Below, piece by piece: positions 27,901 to 35,908 of a stretch of DNA of 49,126 bases; position 1 is the first letter of the stretch, and each line of letters begins with the position of its first letter. Origin of the DNA: Bacilli bacterium (GTDB taxonomy: Bacteria > Bacillota_I > Bacilli_A > ML615J-28 > CAG-313). The notes under the pieces are model-generated. The model was not told the origin of the DNA and did not search any database. It worked only from the letters and a program-made list of their open reading frames with translations. The translations under genes were made by a program, and so were the position numbers. The stretch covers positions 1 through 49,126 of the forward strand of contig JAFQFT010000051.1 in NCBI GenBank assembly GCA_017398545.1, written 5' to 3'.

Positions 27901-30145
27901 ATTTATGGATAAAGATGTTAAACTTGCTAATGGTCAAACTCCTAGAGAAAAATGGTTATGGCTTGCTGAATATCTATATGAATTATCAGTAAGAGATGTT
28001 GCATCTAATAACTGTAACGTTTTAGGTTTAAGAGCATTAATTAATCAATCTGCTTATTCAGGTGATATGATTTATGGTATCTCTTATGCATTCCGTGCAT
28101 TCTTAAAAGGTACTGTAATTAGACCTGGAACAAGTTATACTTCAGTTGACCATTCAGTTTATGAAAATGCTAATGGTTTCTGGGCAAAACTTAGTGCTAC
28201 TGAACAAACTGTTTACTCTTATTATTTAGATAATGTTGAATTACCAACAGTTAGTTGTGAAAACTATGTATTCTCTGGTTGGTATAAAGAAGCTGACTTC
28301 TCAGGTGAAGTTGTTACTACAGTTTCACATGCAGATGACGGATTAAAACTTTATGCTAAATTTGCTGAAGGTACTCCTGTTACAAGTGTAACAATTGATA
28401 ATAAAGTTGCTGAATTAAAGAGATTTGAAACTCACCAATTAACTTGGACAATCAATCCTTCAAATGCAAGTATCCAACAAGTTGCATTTACATCAAGTAA
28501 TCCAGAAGTTGCTACTATTGATGATAAAGGTTTCATTAACTGTATCGCTAATGGTAAAACAACTATTACACTTATTTCTAAATCTGAATCAGGTGCTAGT
28601 GATTCATTTGAATTAGTAGTTTACTCTCCAGATCATTTCAATGCTGTTTATTATACAAATTCATATGTAGCAATTGCTGATAAGATCTTATTACTTGCTG
28701 AATACATCAAACGTGATGGTTCTAAAGAATTATTATCTTGGTCTTCATTAAATACTGAAATTGCAACTGTTAATGTATTAAATGACGGTGCTTGTGAAGT
28801 TGTAGGTGTTAGTGAAGGTGTTGTTACAATTCGTGCTGCTGTTGCTTCAAATCCTGAAGTATACTATGACTTTATCGTAACTGTTGTTACTGATGCAATG
28901 TCTGAAGCTCTAGCATTTGCTGTTGAAAATCATGAAAGTAATCATTTCTTAAGATATGATCTATCAATTGGTGGTGCTTATCTTGCTGATATCTTTGGTA
29001 GTGTAAGTAAGATTTTCTATAACCATGAAATGAAGATTAATAGTGAATATTTAGCAGCTGGTAATGCTACTAATGACTATTATGCAAACTCTACAGTTGA
29101 ACAAGGTCTAGAATTCATTACTGTTCACTACACAGCTGGTTTCGATGCAACTGCTGATACAGATAACCATGCTTCTTACTTCACAAGTGGTAGTGCTGAT
29201 GTATCTATCCACTATGTTACTGGTAATAAAGGTTCTAATGGTGGTGTTGCTACTGATGAAATCTATGCTACACTAGATCATAAACATGGTGCATGGCATG
29301 CTGGTGACTCAAATGCTCGTTACTATTCTAACTCAAATAAGAAGATTGGTGAACACTTAGTATTTAGCTGGATGCCTACAGGTGTTAAATATGATGGTTG
29401 TGATTTATTAGCTATTGAATGGACTGCTTCTAATGATTTCTACTTCGAAATCAATGGTCAAAAGACTACTATTAAGCTTCCTGAAACTTATAACTTCAAA
29501 TCAAGATATACTAACCATATTTACAATGCTGATGGTACAATTTCTGCTCAACCAGAATACAATAACTGGGGTTCAAGATTTGATAATGTTCCTGTTGAAG
29601 AATTCTTCAATGATCAAGCATTCCCTGTTAAAGTTATTGATGGTGAATACTACATGGGTCCAACATGGTGGAGTTATGGCCAAACTTATGCTGGTTTAAT
29701 CTGTGGTTCAGGTGGTAACTTAAGTTCAATCGGTATTGAATCATGTGTTAACAGAGGTTCTGACCTATGGTATACATGGCAAGTAACTGCACAACTTGTT
29801 GCTTCATTAATGGTTCAATATGATTTAGGTATTGAAAGAGTTAAAGGACATCATTTCTTTGATGGTAAACATTGTCCTGCTCCAATGCTTGAAAACAATC
29901 TTGAAATCTGGTATGAATTCATTGAATTAGTTAAAGCTGAATATGCATTATTAACTGAATACAAAGATTACGAATATTCAATCACTGTAGATGAAAAATA
30001 TGCTTCTATTTTAAGTGAAAATGGTCGTATCATTGCTCAACCAGAATTCTCACAAGTTGTTTCATACACTGTACAAGTTAAAGTTGGTGATGTTGTAGAA
30101 ACTATTACATTAGCAACTGCTGTAGAAGGTATGTACAATAGATAA
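21980..30145 (+). CDS. Giant multidomain surface lipoprotein with B-repeats, twin beta-helices and amidase
   Basis: 2721 residues. Signal peptide with lipobox LGIAAC (C23). Order: two BIG2/Ig-like domains (about 25-198); seven InlB B-repeats (about 202-1081); two right-handed beta-helix domains (about 1084-1424 and 1434-1775), each opening VGADxxYKTxAEALA and containing SNYWG or HNYWG turns; three more B-repeats (about 1779-2131); two BIG2-like domains (2132-2304); an amidase_2 domain with zinc ligands H2383, H2624 or H2625 and C2632 plus WHAGD near 2440; and a tail domain shared with the 837-residue protein. Repeats 4, 6 and 10 carry a homologous helical insertion (428-561, 809-946, 1931-2077). 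Codons are rich in GCT, GGT, TTC and AAC, as in highly expressed genes. Probably a lipid-anchored peptidoglycan hydrolase with a large sugar- or host-binding region; the ligand is inference. Confidence 0.88.
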   Translation: MNLRKRIFLVLVSLLVVLGIAACTSAADTVKIAFGSDDYTVREGQTISLDINISAGSNYDVNKVRSELIYTSSDPNVAKFVDGKLIGVGMGETEIKVEWSQKAIVFDKAHVTVFTNQTPDIVFTEYSPNMLKGSVQTINYRFDPIYSDAPVRWESANPDLAVVDQNGQVTAVGVGEATIIAYVSDGFAETAFVVKINIEESDFAIEYVLNGGVNSEENPAGYNTLLTPLELKAATREGYTFAGWYADEACTVEAGTIAEGSKGDVKVYAKWDIVTYNVSYELAGGVNAEANPATYTVEDEITLANPTKVGYNFAGWYADAEYTVAADKVNKGTTGDLTVYAKWEAAVYNITYDLDGGVNAEANPATYTVEDEVVLAEPTKENHSFLGWVDAEGNAVTGIAKGSTGDVAVKATWKLNAFNITYDLNGGSFVSAYAYADHAAVVADFVKDFNAHSGKTVKADGSDFFARTWVATGSAGYKFLTSAEYSAKWSWVLNLINDSRIARGKAALTETDNQAEARGEIHTFLNLCGTTDTSGYGSDHTGLTFEAYAAKYLPTNPEIPAVVYQYEVGVETLLPLAEKADHAFIGWGVAKEETITASANSNFWGNYANHIFLFKKGAVTKALYSFRVSITMQENGSYVVSAIGKSGDSVYDYSGDYVLMISDSYGKVADTAAFKEAVQVGDVVNFVGDPATGNATVELMNVYNKISADTVGDLNLTALYAELKDNYALSYDLNGGTLSENAPVEYLCSTGLKLEMTASKSGYEFVGWSLSNGGAIVTEIPQGTRGDVTLYANYKAATYKIEYELNGGTFSVDSVAYIYDNYDALVADFLADYAGKYGLTGLTAVNFYTKTSSFGVAPFWNDAELAAKWSWLQEFILGYNENYSGLSYMKNASSAANYNKYWRANLAAFLQQGKLTSPLTMDFTGLDTEAWWEANVPTKVVTVAANPKYEYTVEELPFTLEVPMRDGVEFIGWCLSDNYRNEFLELPAGTVGDIKLYAKWSDTEEVLYTYNINYELDYGRFEGEYVNSYVETIGVSSLPKPVKVGYTFVGWTLKADSTEYVTSIGAEVVGDVTLYAHWTEKESKLPTVLYVGADKEYKTLAEALAACSKGDTIILSAGTYEGATITKTVTIKGPNADVNPNTDTRYAEAVITGDLVVAADGVVINGVNLDGKGRIKTDDNQSIDGITIANVLVTNNSHSSSSDTAFNLTVNTAYVVSNVQILNCRVEKGTGRQMALITNNIHNLTIDGCEFYATYSTYNDALKLANAGTSGVTGKLVITNNHFQDFAQYMVWVMKYGALEVVLSDNTFKHIGQTAGSHGIIRFATFTGTESDQVNLEMTYNTLEEGYMVLRIDAADKLTADNGLFVVNYNNVVSTSDTVLVKNSSTKAVVTCDSNYWGSYPVADSAFVNATHTNDLGAAEEIPSKEEAWLNGKLVVGADQTYKTIAEALAVAKEGDEIYLTAGSYDEAVTITVANLTIYGPNHGVLGTAERAAEAVLLQPVVIEAAGVTLDGVQLGATANVKVKANNVTLTNLHSVSSTFLKNGSTNRNAVVVTDGAISNLELSNSYFNIGSGTYLKGVYANDTAVTNLVIKNNYFTHEGTDNSTLSDCLSMYNSAGTLDIIGNTFEWITDDWCIMLGSTGCNAEVINVIDNSFIGKTIDGKDYYTCGIMLRKAPAGCQVNVIHNYWGYLAGTIISGRYSVAGAEFNIFFNKFENMTYRQDSSNIGSGTFNYDGNYYGKPVHSSATYCTDYGIVTDPAVCDELYAAWKLGQSIEDPEVYSNLTYVLDGGVLEAGYDVKYLEGQKVALYSASKEGFKFLGWSLDAEGSKIYKEIQKDWKGDITLYAQYVEIFELEYDLDGGESEELVYSATDGTTVKLPTPAKHAHVFLGWTLEKGSEDYISEIKVTSDVKLYANWFEATFYYITYELNGGSIKYASREELVQDFVNDYSSTLGKGYATAADISTGSFSDIDYHTFMDKDVKLANGQTPREKWLWLAEYLYELSVRDVASNNCNVLGLRALINQSAYSGDMIYGISYAFRAFLKGTVIRPGTSYTSVDHSVYENANGFWAKLSATEQTVYSYYLDNVELPTVSCENYVFSGWYKEADFSGEVVTTVSHADDGLKLYAKFAEGTPVTSVTIDNKVAELKRFETHQLTWTINPSNASIQQVAFTSSNPEVATIDDKGFINCIANGKTTITLISKSESGASDSFELVVYSPDHFNAVYYTNSYVAIADKILLLAEYIKRDGSKELLSWSSLNTEIATVNVLNDGACEVVGVSEGVVTIRAAVASNPEVYYDFIVTVVTDAMSEALAFAVENHESNHFLRYDLSIGGAYLADIFGSVSKIFYNHEMKINSEYLAAGNATNDYYANSTVEQGLEFITVHYTAGFDATADTDNHASYFTSGSADVSIHYVTGNKGSNGGVATDEIYATLDHKHGAWHAGDSNARYYSNSNKKIGEHLVFSWMPTGVKYDGCDLLAIEWTASNDFYFEINGQKTTIKLPETYNFKSRYTNHIYNADGTISAQPEYNNWGSRFDNVPVEEFFNDQAFPVKVIDGEYYMGPTWWSYGQTYAGLICGSGGNLSSIGIESCVNRGSDLWYTWQVTAQLVASLMVQYDLGIERVKGHHFFDGKHCPAPMLENNLEIWYEFIELVKAEYALLTEYKDYEYSITVDEKYASILSENGRIIAQPEFSQVVSYTVQVKVGDVVETITLATAVEGMYNR

Positions 30146-30152
30146 TAAAATT

Positions 30153-30187
30153 AAATGGTTAATGCGAAAGCATTAGCCATTTTTTTT
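30153..30187 (+). terminator. Intrinsic terminator of the giant lipoprotein gene
   Basis: A perfect 13-bp stem 30153-30165 with 30170-30182 on a GAAA tetraloop, followed by a T-run to 30187. Confidence 0.97.
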
Positions 30188-30201
30188 ATATACAAAAGTG
30201 G

Positions 30202-30207
30202 TATAAT
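30202..30207 (+). promoter_or_regulatory. Probable -10 box of map
   Basis: TATAAT 22 bases before the map ATG and 14 bases after the terminator. A -35 box would overlap the terminator T-run and is not clear, so only the -10 is called. Confidence 0.55.
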
Positions 30208-30228
30208 AATAGATATTGAGGTGAAACA

Positions 30229-31053
30229 ATGAATGAAGCATATGAAAAAATAAAAGATAAACTAGAAAATTATAGAAAGAAAAAAATTCCAGTGCCTACT
30301 CCTAAAATGATAAAAACAAAAGAGCAAATTGAAGGAATAAAAGCTGCAGGAGTAATCAATACTGCTATTTTAGATATGGTAGAAAAGAATATTAAAGCTG
30401 GAATGACAACAGATGAAATAAACACACTTGTTCATAACTTTACAATTGAACATGGAGCAATACCAGCACCACTAAATTATGAGGGGTTTCCTAAAAGTGT
30501 ATGTATTTCTGTTAATGATGCTGTATGTCATGGAATACCATCCAAAAAAGAAGTATTAAAAAATGGTGATATAGTTAATGTAGATGTCACTACTATTTAT
30601 AATGGTTATTATGCTGATGCGTCAAGAATGTATATTATTGGTGAAGCCAAAGATAATGCAAAAAAATTAGTTAAAGTTACTAAAGAATGTTTAGAACTTG
30701 CAATAGAATCTATTGTACCATGGGAGACTAGACTTGGTGATATAGGTGATATTATCGTTTCACACGCTAAAAAACATGGTTATAGTGTTGTTCGTGAAAT
30801 TGGGGGACATGGTGTTGGCCTTGAAATGCATGAAGATCCGTATGTATCTCATGTAGGTAAAAAAGGAACTGGTATGTTAATAGTACCAGGAATGGTATTT
30901 ACAATTGAACCAATGGTAAATGAAGGATCAAGATTAATATACCAAGACAGTAGAAATGGTTGGACTATTTATACTTATGATGGTAAATTATCTGCTCAAT
31001 GGGAACATACAATTGTAGTAACAGAGGATGGTTGTGAAATACTAACACATTAA
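30229..31053 (+). CDS. map: Type I methionine aminopeptidase
   Basis: 274 residues. The pita-bread fold is shown by CHGIPS, VNVDVTTIYNGYYADASRM (metal-binding aspartates), GGHGVGLEMHEDP (metal His), FTIEPM and QWEHTIVV (metal-binding glutamates). It removes the initiator Met from nascent proteins. Compared with the 250-residue core it has about 28 extra N-terminal residues, basic and without the Cys-rich SEC-C motif seen in some Firmicute paralogs. GAGGTGA precedes the ATG. The stop is 19 bases before the ABC exporter genes, which may share the transcript. Confidence 0.97.
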   Translation: MNEAYEKIKDKLENYRKKKIPVPTPKMIKTKEQIEGIKAAGVINTAILDMVEKNIKAGMTTDEINTLVHNFTIEHGAIPAPLNYEGFPKSVCISVNDAVCHGIPSKKEVLKNGDIVNVDVTTIYNGYYADASRMYIIGEAKDNAKKLVKVTKECLELAIESIVPWETRLGDIGDIIVSHAKKHGYSVVREIGGHGVGLEMHEDPYVSHVGKKGTGMLIVPGMVFTIEPMVNEGSRLIYQDSRNGWTIYTYDGKLSAQWEHTIVVTEDGCEILTH

Positions 31054-31072
31054 TATTTAGGAGAAGAACTTT

Positions 31073-32827
31073 ATGAAGGAAATATTACTAACATTTAAAA
31101 GACTAAAATGGTTCTTTAAACAATATATTAAAGATTACATATTATGTTTTCTTGCATTATTATTTGTTTCAGTACTACCAGTAGTACCTACTAAAGTATT
31201 AGGTATTGCGATAGATGATATTGTAATGGGAAATGTAACGCCAAGCCGTATTTATTTTTATATTTTTGGTTTATTAATAATCCCAATCTTTATTTATTTT
31301 GTAAATATTTTTTATCATTACACGATGAATAAACTTGGTCAAGAATTATCATTTAAATTAAGAGAACAATATTTAGACCATTTATTTGAACTAGATGCTT
31401 ATGTATATGAAAAGTATACAAAAGGTGATTTAATTGCGCGTATTTCTAATGATTTAAATACTGTAAGTGGACTTGCTACTTCGTTTTTACAAAATGTAAT
31501 ATATTATTTTGTAACAATTGTTGCATCAATAAGTGTTATGGTTGTAATTAATCCTATATTAAGTATTGCATCAATTGCATTTATGCCTATGGCAATCTTT
31601 ATTCTTAATAATATAAGGAAAAAGAAAAGAATTTATTATCAAACGCATTCTCAAATATATGGAGAAATGACAGAAAATGTATTAGAATCAATAGAAAGCG
31701 TTAAAACTGTTCGTGCTTATGGTATGGAAGATAATGATTATAAGAAAACTAAAAAAGCAATTGATAATGATACAAAGTCATGGTGGCATATCCAAATGTT
31801 TGAATCTTTATTTGTTCCAATGTTTGAACTAATTTATGCAGTATCATATTTTATTGCAATCGGTTTAGGTGCTTATATGGTTATTAAATCTATAATTTCT
31901 CCTGGTGATTTAGTAAGCTTTTTATTATATGTAGGAATGCTTTATGGACCTTTAATTGGTTTAAGTAATGTATTAAATACAATTACTAGCATCAATACTG
32001 CATCTAATAGATTTTTTGAAGTTATGGATTTAAAAACAGAAGTTCATGATGTTAATGAACCAAAAAATATAATGAAATTTAATCAAATAGAATTTAATGA
32101 TGTAACTTTCAAATATCCATTTGATGATTTTAATGTCTTATCAAATATTAATTTAATAATTAATAGTGGTGAAACAATAGGAATTGTAGGCCCTACTGGT
32201 AGTGGAAAGTCTACTTTAATTAGACAATTATTAAGAGAATTTAATATAACAAGTGGGCAAATTTTGATTGACAATATTCCAATTGAAGAATATAAAATTG
32301 ATGATATTCGTAATATGGTAGGTTATGTTCCACAAGAACACATTTTATTTAGAAGAAGTGTAGATGATAATATTTTAATTGGTAATCCATCTGCAACACA
32401 TGAACAAATTGATAATGCAATGGTGGTTGCTGATTTTAAAAAAGATTTAAATGAGTTATCAAATGGAGAACATACATTAGTTAGTGAACTTGGTGGTTCT
32501 TTATCTGGTGGACAACGTCAAAGATTATCTATTGCAAGAGCACTTGTAAAAGATCCTGAAATTTTAATACTAGATGATTCATTAAGTGCAGTAGATGCCT
32601 TAACAGAAACTAATATTATTAGACAGTTAAAAAATACTCGAGTAGGTAAAACTAATATTATTGTTGCACATTGCTTTAGCGCAATAGCACTAGCTGATAA
32701 AATAGTAGTAGTACAAGATGGAAAGATTACTGATATTGGAACTCATAAAGAATTATTAAAATACGATAATTGGTATAAAATGCAATATTTAATTCAAATA
32801 AAAGGTGATAACCATGAAGAATTATAA
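31073..32827 (+). CDS. ABC exporter half-transporter, BmrC/YheI-like (degenerate Walker B)
   Basis: 584 residues. The N-terminal six-helix exporter domain (about 1-310) is followed by an ATPase: Walker A GPTGSGKST, Q-loop YVPQEHILF, signature LSGGQRQRLS, Walker B ILILDDSLSAVD, H-loop VAHCF. Walker B ends in Asp instead of the catalytic Glu, the hallmark of the degenerate partner in heterodimeric exporters such as BmrC (YheI). It should pair with the next gene product to export drugs or lipophilic compounds. The next gene overlaps it by 14 bases. AGGAG lies before the ATG. Confidence 0.9.
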   Translation: MKEILLTFKRLKWFFKQYIKDYILCFLALLFVSVLPVVPTKVLGIAIDDIVMGNVTPSRIYFYIFGLLIIPIFIYFVNIFYHYTMNKLGQELSFKLREQYLDHLFELDAYVYEKYTKGDLIARISNDLNTVSGLATSFLQNVIYYFVTIVASISVMVVINPILSIASIAFMPMAIFILNNIRKKKRIYYQTHSQIYGEMTENVLESIESVKTVRAYGMEDNDYKKTKKAIDNDTKSWWHIQMFESLFVPMFELIYAVSYFIAIGLGAYMVIKSIISPGDLVSFLLYVGMLYGPLIGLSNVLNTITSINTASNRFFEVMDLKTEVHDVNEPKNIMKFNQIEFNDVTFKYPFDDFNVLSNINLIINSGETIGIVGPTGSGKSTLIRQLLREFNITSGQILIDNIPIEEYKIDDIRNMVGYVPQEHILFRRSVDDNILIGNPSATHEQIDNAMVVADFKKDLNELSNGEHTLVSELGGSLSGGQRQRLSIARALVKDPEILILDDSLSAVDALTETNIIRQLKNTRVGKTNIIVAHCFSAIALADKIVVVQDGKITDIGTHKELLKYDNWYKMQYLIQIKGDNHEEL

Positions 32828-34859
32828 GCGTTTATTTAAATTTTTAAAAGGGAAAATGCACTGGTTTTATATCAGTTTATTAATGATTATAATTATTCAA
32901 GGTCTTGCATTTATATCACCATTATTAGTTAAAACAGTTTTAGATGATTATATTTTAGGAATTGAGTATGAATGGAATGAAGTACAAGAAAAAGATGAGT
33001 TTACAGTTGTATACAATAACTCATTTTATAAACAAACTAGACATTTAGATGAAGATGATAAAGTTATAAAAGGAGCTAGTATTGTTCTTTATAAAGATGG
33101 TTTTTATTTTGTTGATGATTATATAGTTGGTTTTAATAAGCAAATTAAAGAAGAAAATGGAAATTATGTATTATATACTAATAAAGATGATGTTAAGTAT
33201 TCGTATAATGTCGTTAAACTAAATAAAGAAGATGTTTTCTCATTTTATACACCTGTTTTACCAAAATTAACATTATATATAATAATAATATTTATCAAAA
33301 CATTATTAACTATTTTTTGTGGGTTTATTCAAGCATTTTCCATTAATAAAGTAATTAATTATATTGCTAATAAAGGAAGAACTAATGCGTTTAAAAATAT
33401 AGAATATTTACCAATTTCTTATTTTGAAAGTGAACCTGCTGGTAAAATGGCTACTAGAATTATAAGTGATGTTGATGGGATGATTGTAATGTATAGACAA
33501 TTATTATTATTATTTGCTACTGCTATCCTTAGTTTTATATTAGCTTATGTTGGTATGTTTATACTTGATATAAAACTTGCTGTAATTACTTTTATAGCTT
33601 ATCCGATTGTTTATTTCTGGATTAGATTTTTCCTTAAAAAATTAAAAAGTATTGCAGAAAAGGTTAACGAATCAAGAAGTATGCTTACTGCTAAAATTAA
33701 TGAGGTAATTAATGGTATTCAAATTTTACAAGTTTTTAATTTTCATAAACAAACAATTGATGAATTTAATCAAATTAATAATGATTACCGCAGGGAACAA
33801 TTAAAAGAAGTAAAATTAAGTACAACACTTGGATGGAATATGATAAATATCCTTCGATCTTGTATCACAACACTTATTGTAGTTTACTTTGGATTACAAC
33901 ATTTTAATATTGGAGATGTAGTAATTACAGCTGGTTTAATTTATGCTTATAACGATTATTTATCTAGAATTGTTGAACCGATTAATATAATATTTACACA
34001 AATTGGTGCATTTGAACACTCTCATGTACAAATAGAACGTATTCATAAACTAATTGAAGCACCTTTAGAAGATAGTTCAAAAGAATTTATAGATAGATTT
34101 AAAGGTGATGTTGTTTTTGATAATGTTTGGTTTAGTTATAGTAAAAATGATTATGTATTAAAAGGTGTTTCTATTGATATTAAAGCTGGTGAATTAGTAG
34201 GCCTTGTTGGACATACTGGAAGTGGAAAAAGTTCAATGATGAATTTATTACTTAGATTTTATGATATAACTGATCCTTTATCTGGTCAAATTTATGTTGA
34301 TGGAAATGATATAACAAAATATTCAAAACGTACTTATCGAGAACATATAGGTATTGTTTTACAAGAACCAATAATGTTAAAAGGTGATATTGCATCTAAC
34401 ATTAGATTTGGTAAAGAAGATGTAACTGATGAAGAAATTTTAAGAGTTTTAAAATCTATGGGTGGAGATAAATTAATTAATAAATTTCCTAAAGGAATTC
34501 ATCAGGAATTGTCAAGAAATGGTGTGAATATGAGTGCTGGAGAAAAGCAAATTATAAGTTTAGCACGCGCAATTATTCATGATCCTGCAATCTTAATTAT
34601 GGATGAAGCTACTTCTCATATTGATACAGAAACGGAAAATATCATAAAGCAATCACTTGCTTATGCATGTAAAAATAGAACAGTAATTGTTATAGCTCAT
34701 AGACTTTCTACAATTTATAATGCAGATAAAATTTTTGTTTTAGACCATGGTATTAAAGTTGAAGAAGGTACTCATGCAACACTTGTTAAAAAAAATGGTG
34801 TTTATGCTAACATCTATCGTTCACAAGTTGCTAATATAAAAGACTTAAAGAATTTATAA
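32814..34859 (+). CDS. ABC exporter half-transporter, BmrD/YheH-like, with extracellular domain
   Basis: 681 residues from ATG 32814, chosen because AAAGGTGA (32801-32808) precedes it; an in-frame GTG at 32805 lies inside that site. Between the first and second membrane helices there is an insertion of about 100 polar residues (about 45-150), as in BmrD, where it forms an extracellular domain. The ATPase has Walker A GHTGSGKSS, an altered signature MSAGEKQIIS, Walker B ILIMDEATSHID with catalytic Glu, and H-loop IAHRLST. Together with the preceding gene it forms a heterodimer with one competent ATP site. No terminator is obvious after the stop; the mscS promoter starts 11 bases later. Confidence 0.9.
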   Translation: MKNYKRLFKFLKGKMHWFYISLLMIIIIQGLAFISPLLVKTVLDDYILGIEYEWNEVQEKDEFTVVYNNSFYKQTRHLDEDDKVIKGASIVLYKDGFYFVDDYIVGFNKQIKEENGNYVLYTNKDDVKYSYNVVKLNKEDVFSFYTPVLPKLTLYIIIIFIKTLLTIFCGFIQAFSINKVINYIANKGRTNAFKNIEYLPISYFESEPAGKMATRIISDVDGMIVMYRQLLLLFATAILSFILAYVGMFILDIKLAVITFIAYPIVYFWIRFFLKKLKSIAEKVNESRSMLTAKINEVINGIQILQVFNFHKQTIDEFNQINNDYRREQLKEVKLSTTLGWNMINILRSCITTLIVVYFGLQHFNIGDVVITAGLIYAYNDYLSRIVEPINIIFTQIGAFEHSHVQIERIHKLIEAPLEDSSKEFIDRFKGDVVFDNVWFSYSKNDYVLKGVSIDIKAGELVGLVGHTGSGKSSMMNLLLRFYDITDPLSGQIYVDGNDITKYSKRTYREHIGIVLQEPIMLKGDIASNIRFGKEDVTDEEILRVLKSMGGDKLINKFPKGIHQELSRNGVNMSAGEKQIISLARAIIHDPAILIMDEATSHIDTETENIIKQSLAYACKNRTVIVIAHRLSTIYNADKIFVLDHGIKVEEGTHATLVKKNGVYANIYRSQVANIKDLKNL

Positions 34860-34869
34860 GACTTAAATC

Positions 34870-34898
34870 TTGAAAAATTAAGGCTTTTAGTGTAAAAT
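34870..34898 (+). promoter_or_regulatory. Probable promoter of the mscS-like gene
   Basis: -35 TTGAAA (34870-34875), 17-base spacer, -10 TAAAAT (34893-34898). An overlapping TATAAT at 34898-34903 is an alternative -10 with a too-long spacer. Confidence 0.6.
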
Positions 34899-34932
34899 AT
34901 AATAAATATAAAATATTTAAAGGAGGAACAAA

Positions 34933-35862
34933 ATGTTTAAATTTTTAAGTGCTGCAGCTGATACTACAACTACTCCAGATACTGATGCAGTTGTTGCTGA
35001 GTCAAACATATTAGACAAAATTTTTAGTTTTGATTGGGGATTACCTGAACCATTACAAAATTTTGTTAATAAGTGTATTGAAGTTGTCGTTGTTTTTATA
35101 GTATTATTAATTTTATGTAAAATCGTTGATATCGTAACTAAACGTATGCGTAAACGTATGCAAAAACGTGGTGTTGAAAAAACTATTGTTCAAGTAGTTT
35201 ATTATTTATCAAATAAAATTGTAAAATTATTATTATTATTAATGGCTATTGCTTTTTTAGGTATTGATACATCAAGTATTGCAGGGTTAATAACTGCTGC
35301 AGGTCTAGGTGTAAGTTTAGCTGTTCAAGGAACATTATCTAACTTTGCAGGTGGTATTCTAATTTTATTCTTAAGACCATTTAAAGTTGATGATTATATT
35401 GAATGTCAAGGAACATCTGGTACTGTTGAAGATATTAGAATATTCTATACACATCTAAAAACACCTGATAATAAAGTTGTATTAATTCCAAATGGATCAT
35501 TAATTGGTGGAAATGTTATTAATTATAGCACTAAACCTACTCGAAGAGTTGATCTTGTTTTTTCTATTGATTATGAAGAAGATTTTATGAAATCTAAAGA
35601 ATTAATTTTAAATATATGTGAAAAGCATGATTTAATTTTAAAAGATCCTGCACCAGCAGTTAGAATTTGTGAATGGGCACCATCATCAATAAATGTTTCT
35701 TGTAAAGTATGGGTTAATAATGGTGATTATTGGACTGTAACATTTGATTTATTAGAAACTGTGTATGATGAAATGAAGAAAGCTGGTATTAAAATTCCTT
35801 ATAATCAACTTGAAATTTCATATCGCGATGCTTTAAAACAACAAGAAAATGAAAGTAAATAA
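34933..35862 (+). CDS. Small-conductance mechanosensitive channel, MscS family
   Basis: 309 residues. A polar Thr/Ala/Asp N-terminus is followed by membrane helices at about 48-66 and 93-112. The pore helix is AGLITAAGLGVSLAVQGTLSNFAGGILIL, matching the Gly/Ala-rich MscS TM3. The beta domain has VDDYIECQGTSGTVEDIRIFYT and IPNGSLIGGNVINYS, diagnostic for MscS. It releases solutes under hypo-osmotic stress. AAAGGAGGA precedes the ATG. A terminator follows at once. Confidence 0.95.
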   Translation: MFKFLSAAADTTTTPDTDAVVAESNILDKIFSFDWGLPEPLQNFVNKCIEVVVVFIVLLILCKIVDIVTKRMRKRMQKRGVEKTIVQVVYYLSNKIVKLLLLLMAIAFLGIDTSSIAGLITAAGLGVSLAVQGTLSNFAGGILILFLRPFKVDDYIECQGTSGTVEDIRIFYTHLKTPDNKVVLIPNGSLIGGNVINYSTKPTRRVDLVFSIDYEEDFMKSKELILNICEKHDLILKDPAPAVRICEWAPSSINVSCKVWVNNGDYWTVTFDLLETVYDEMKKAGIKIPYNQLEISYRDALKQQENESK

Positions 35863-35867
35863 AAATT

Positions 35868-35897
35868 AAAGCTCAAATTAATTTTGAGCTTTTTTTA
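35868..35897 (+). terminator. Intrinsic terminator after the mscS-like gene
   Basis: Stem AAAGCTCAAA-type pairing (35868-35877 with about 35883-35892), followed by TTTTTTT. The kinase ribosome binding site begins right behind it, so some read-through to the next gene is likely. Confidence 0.88.
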
Positions 35898-35908
35898 AAA
35901 GAGGTAAT

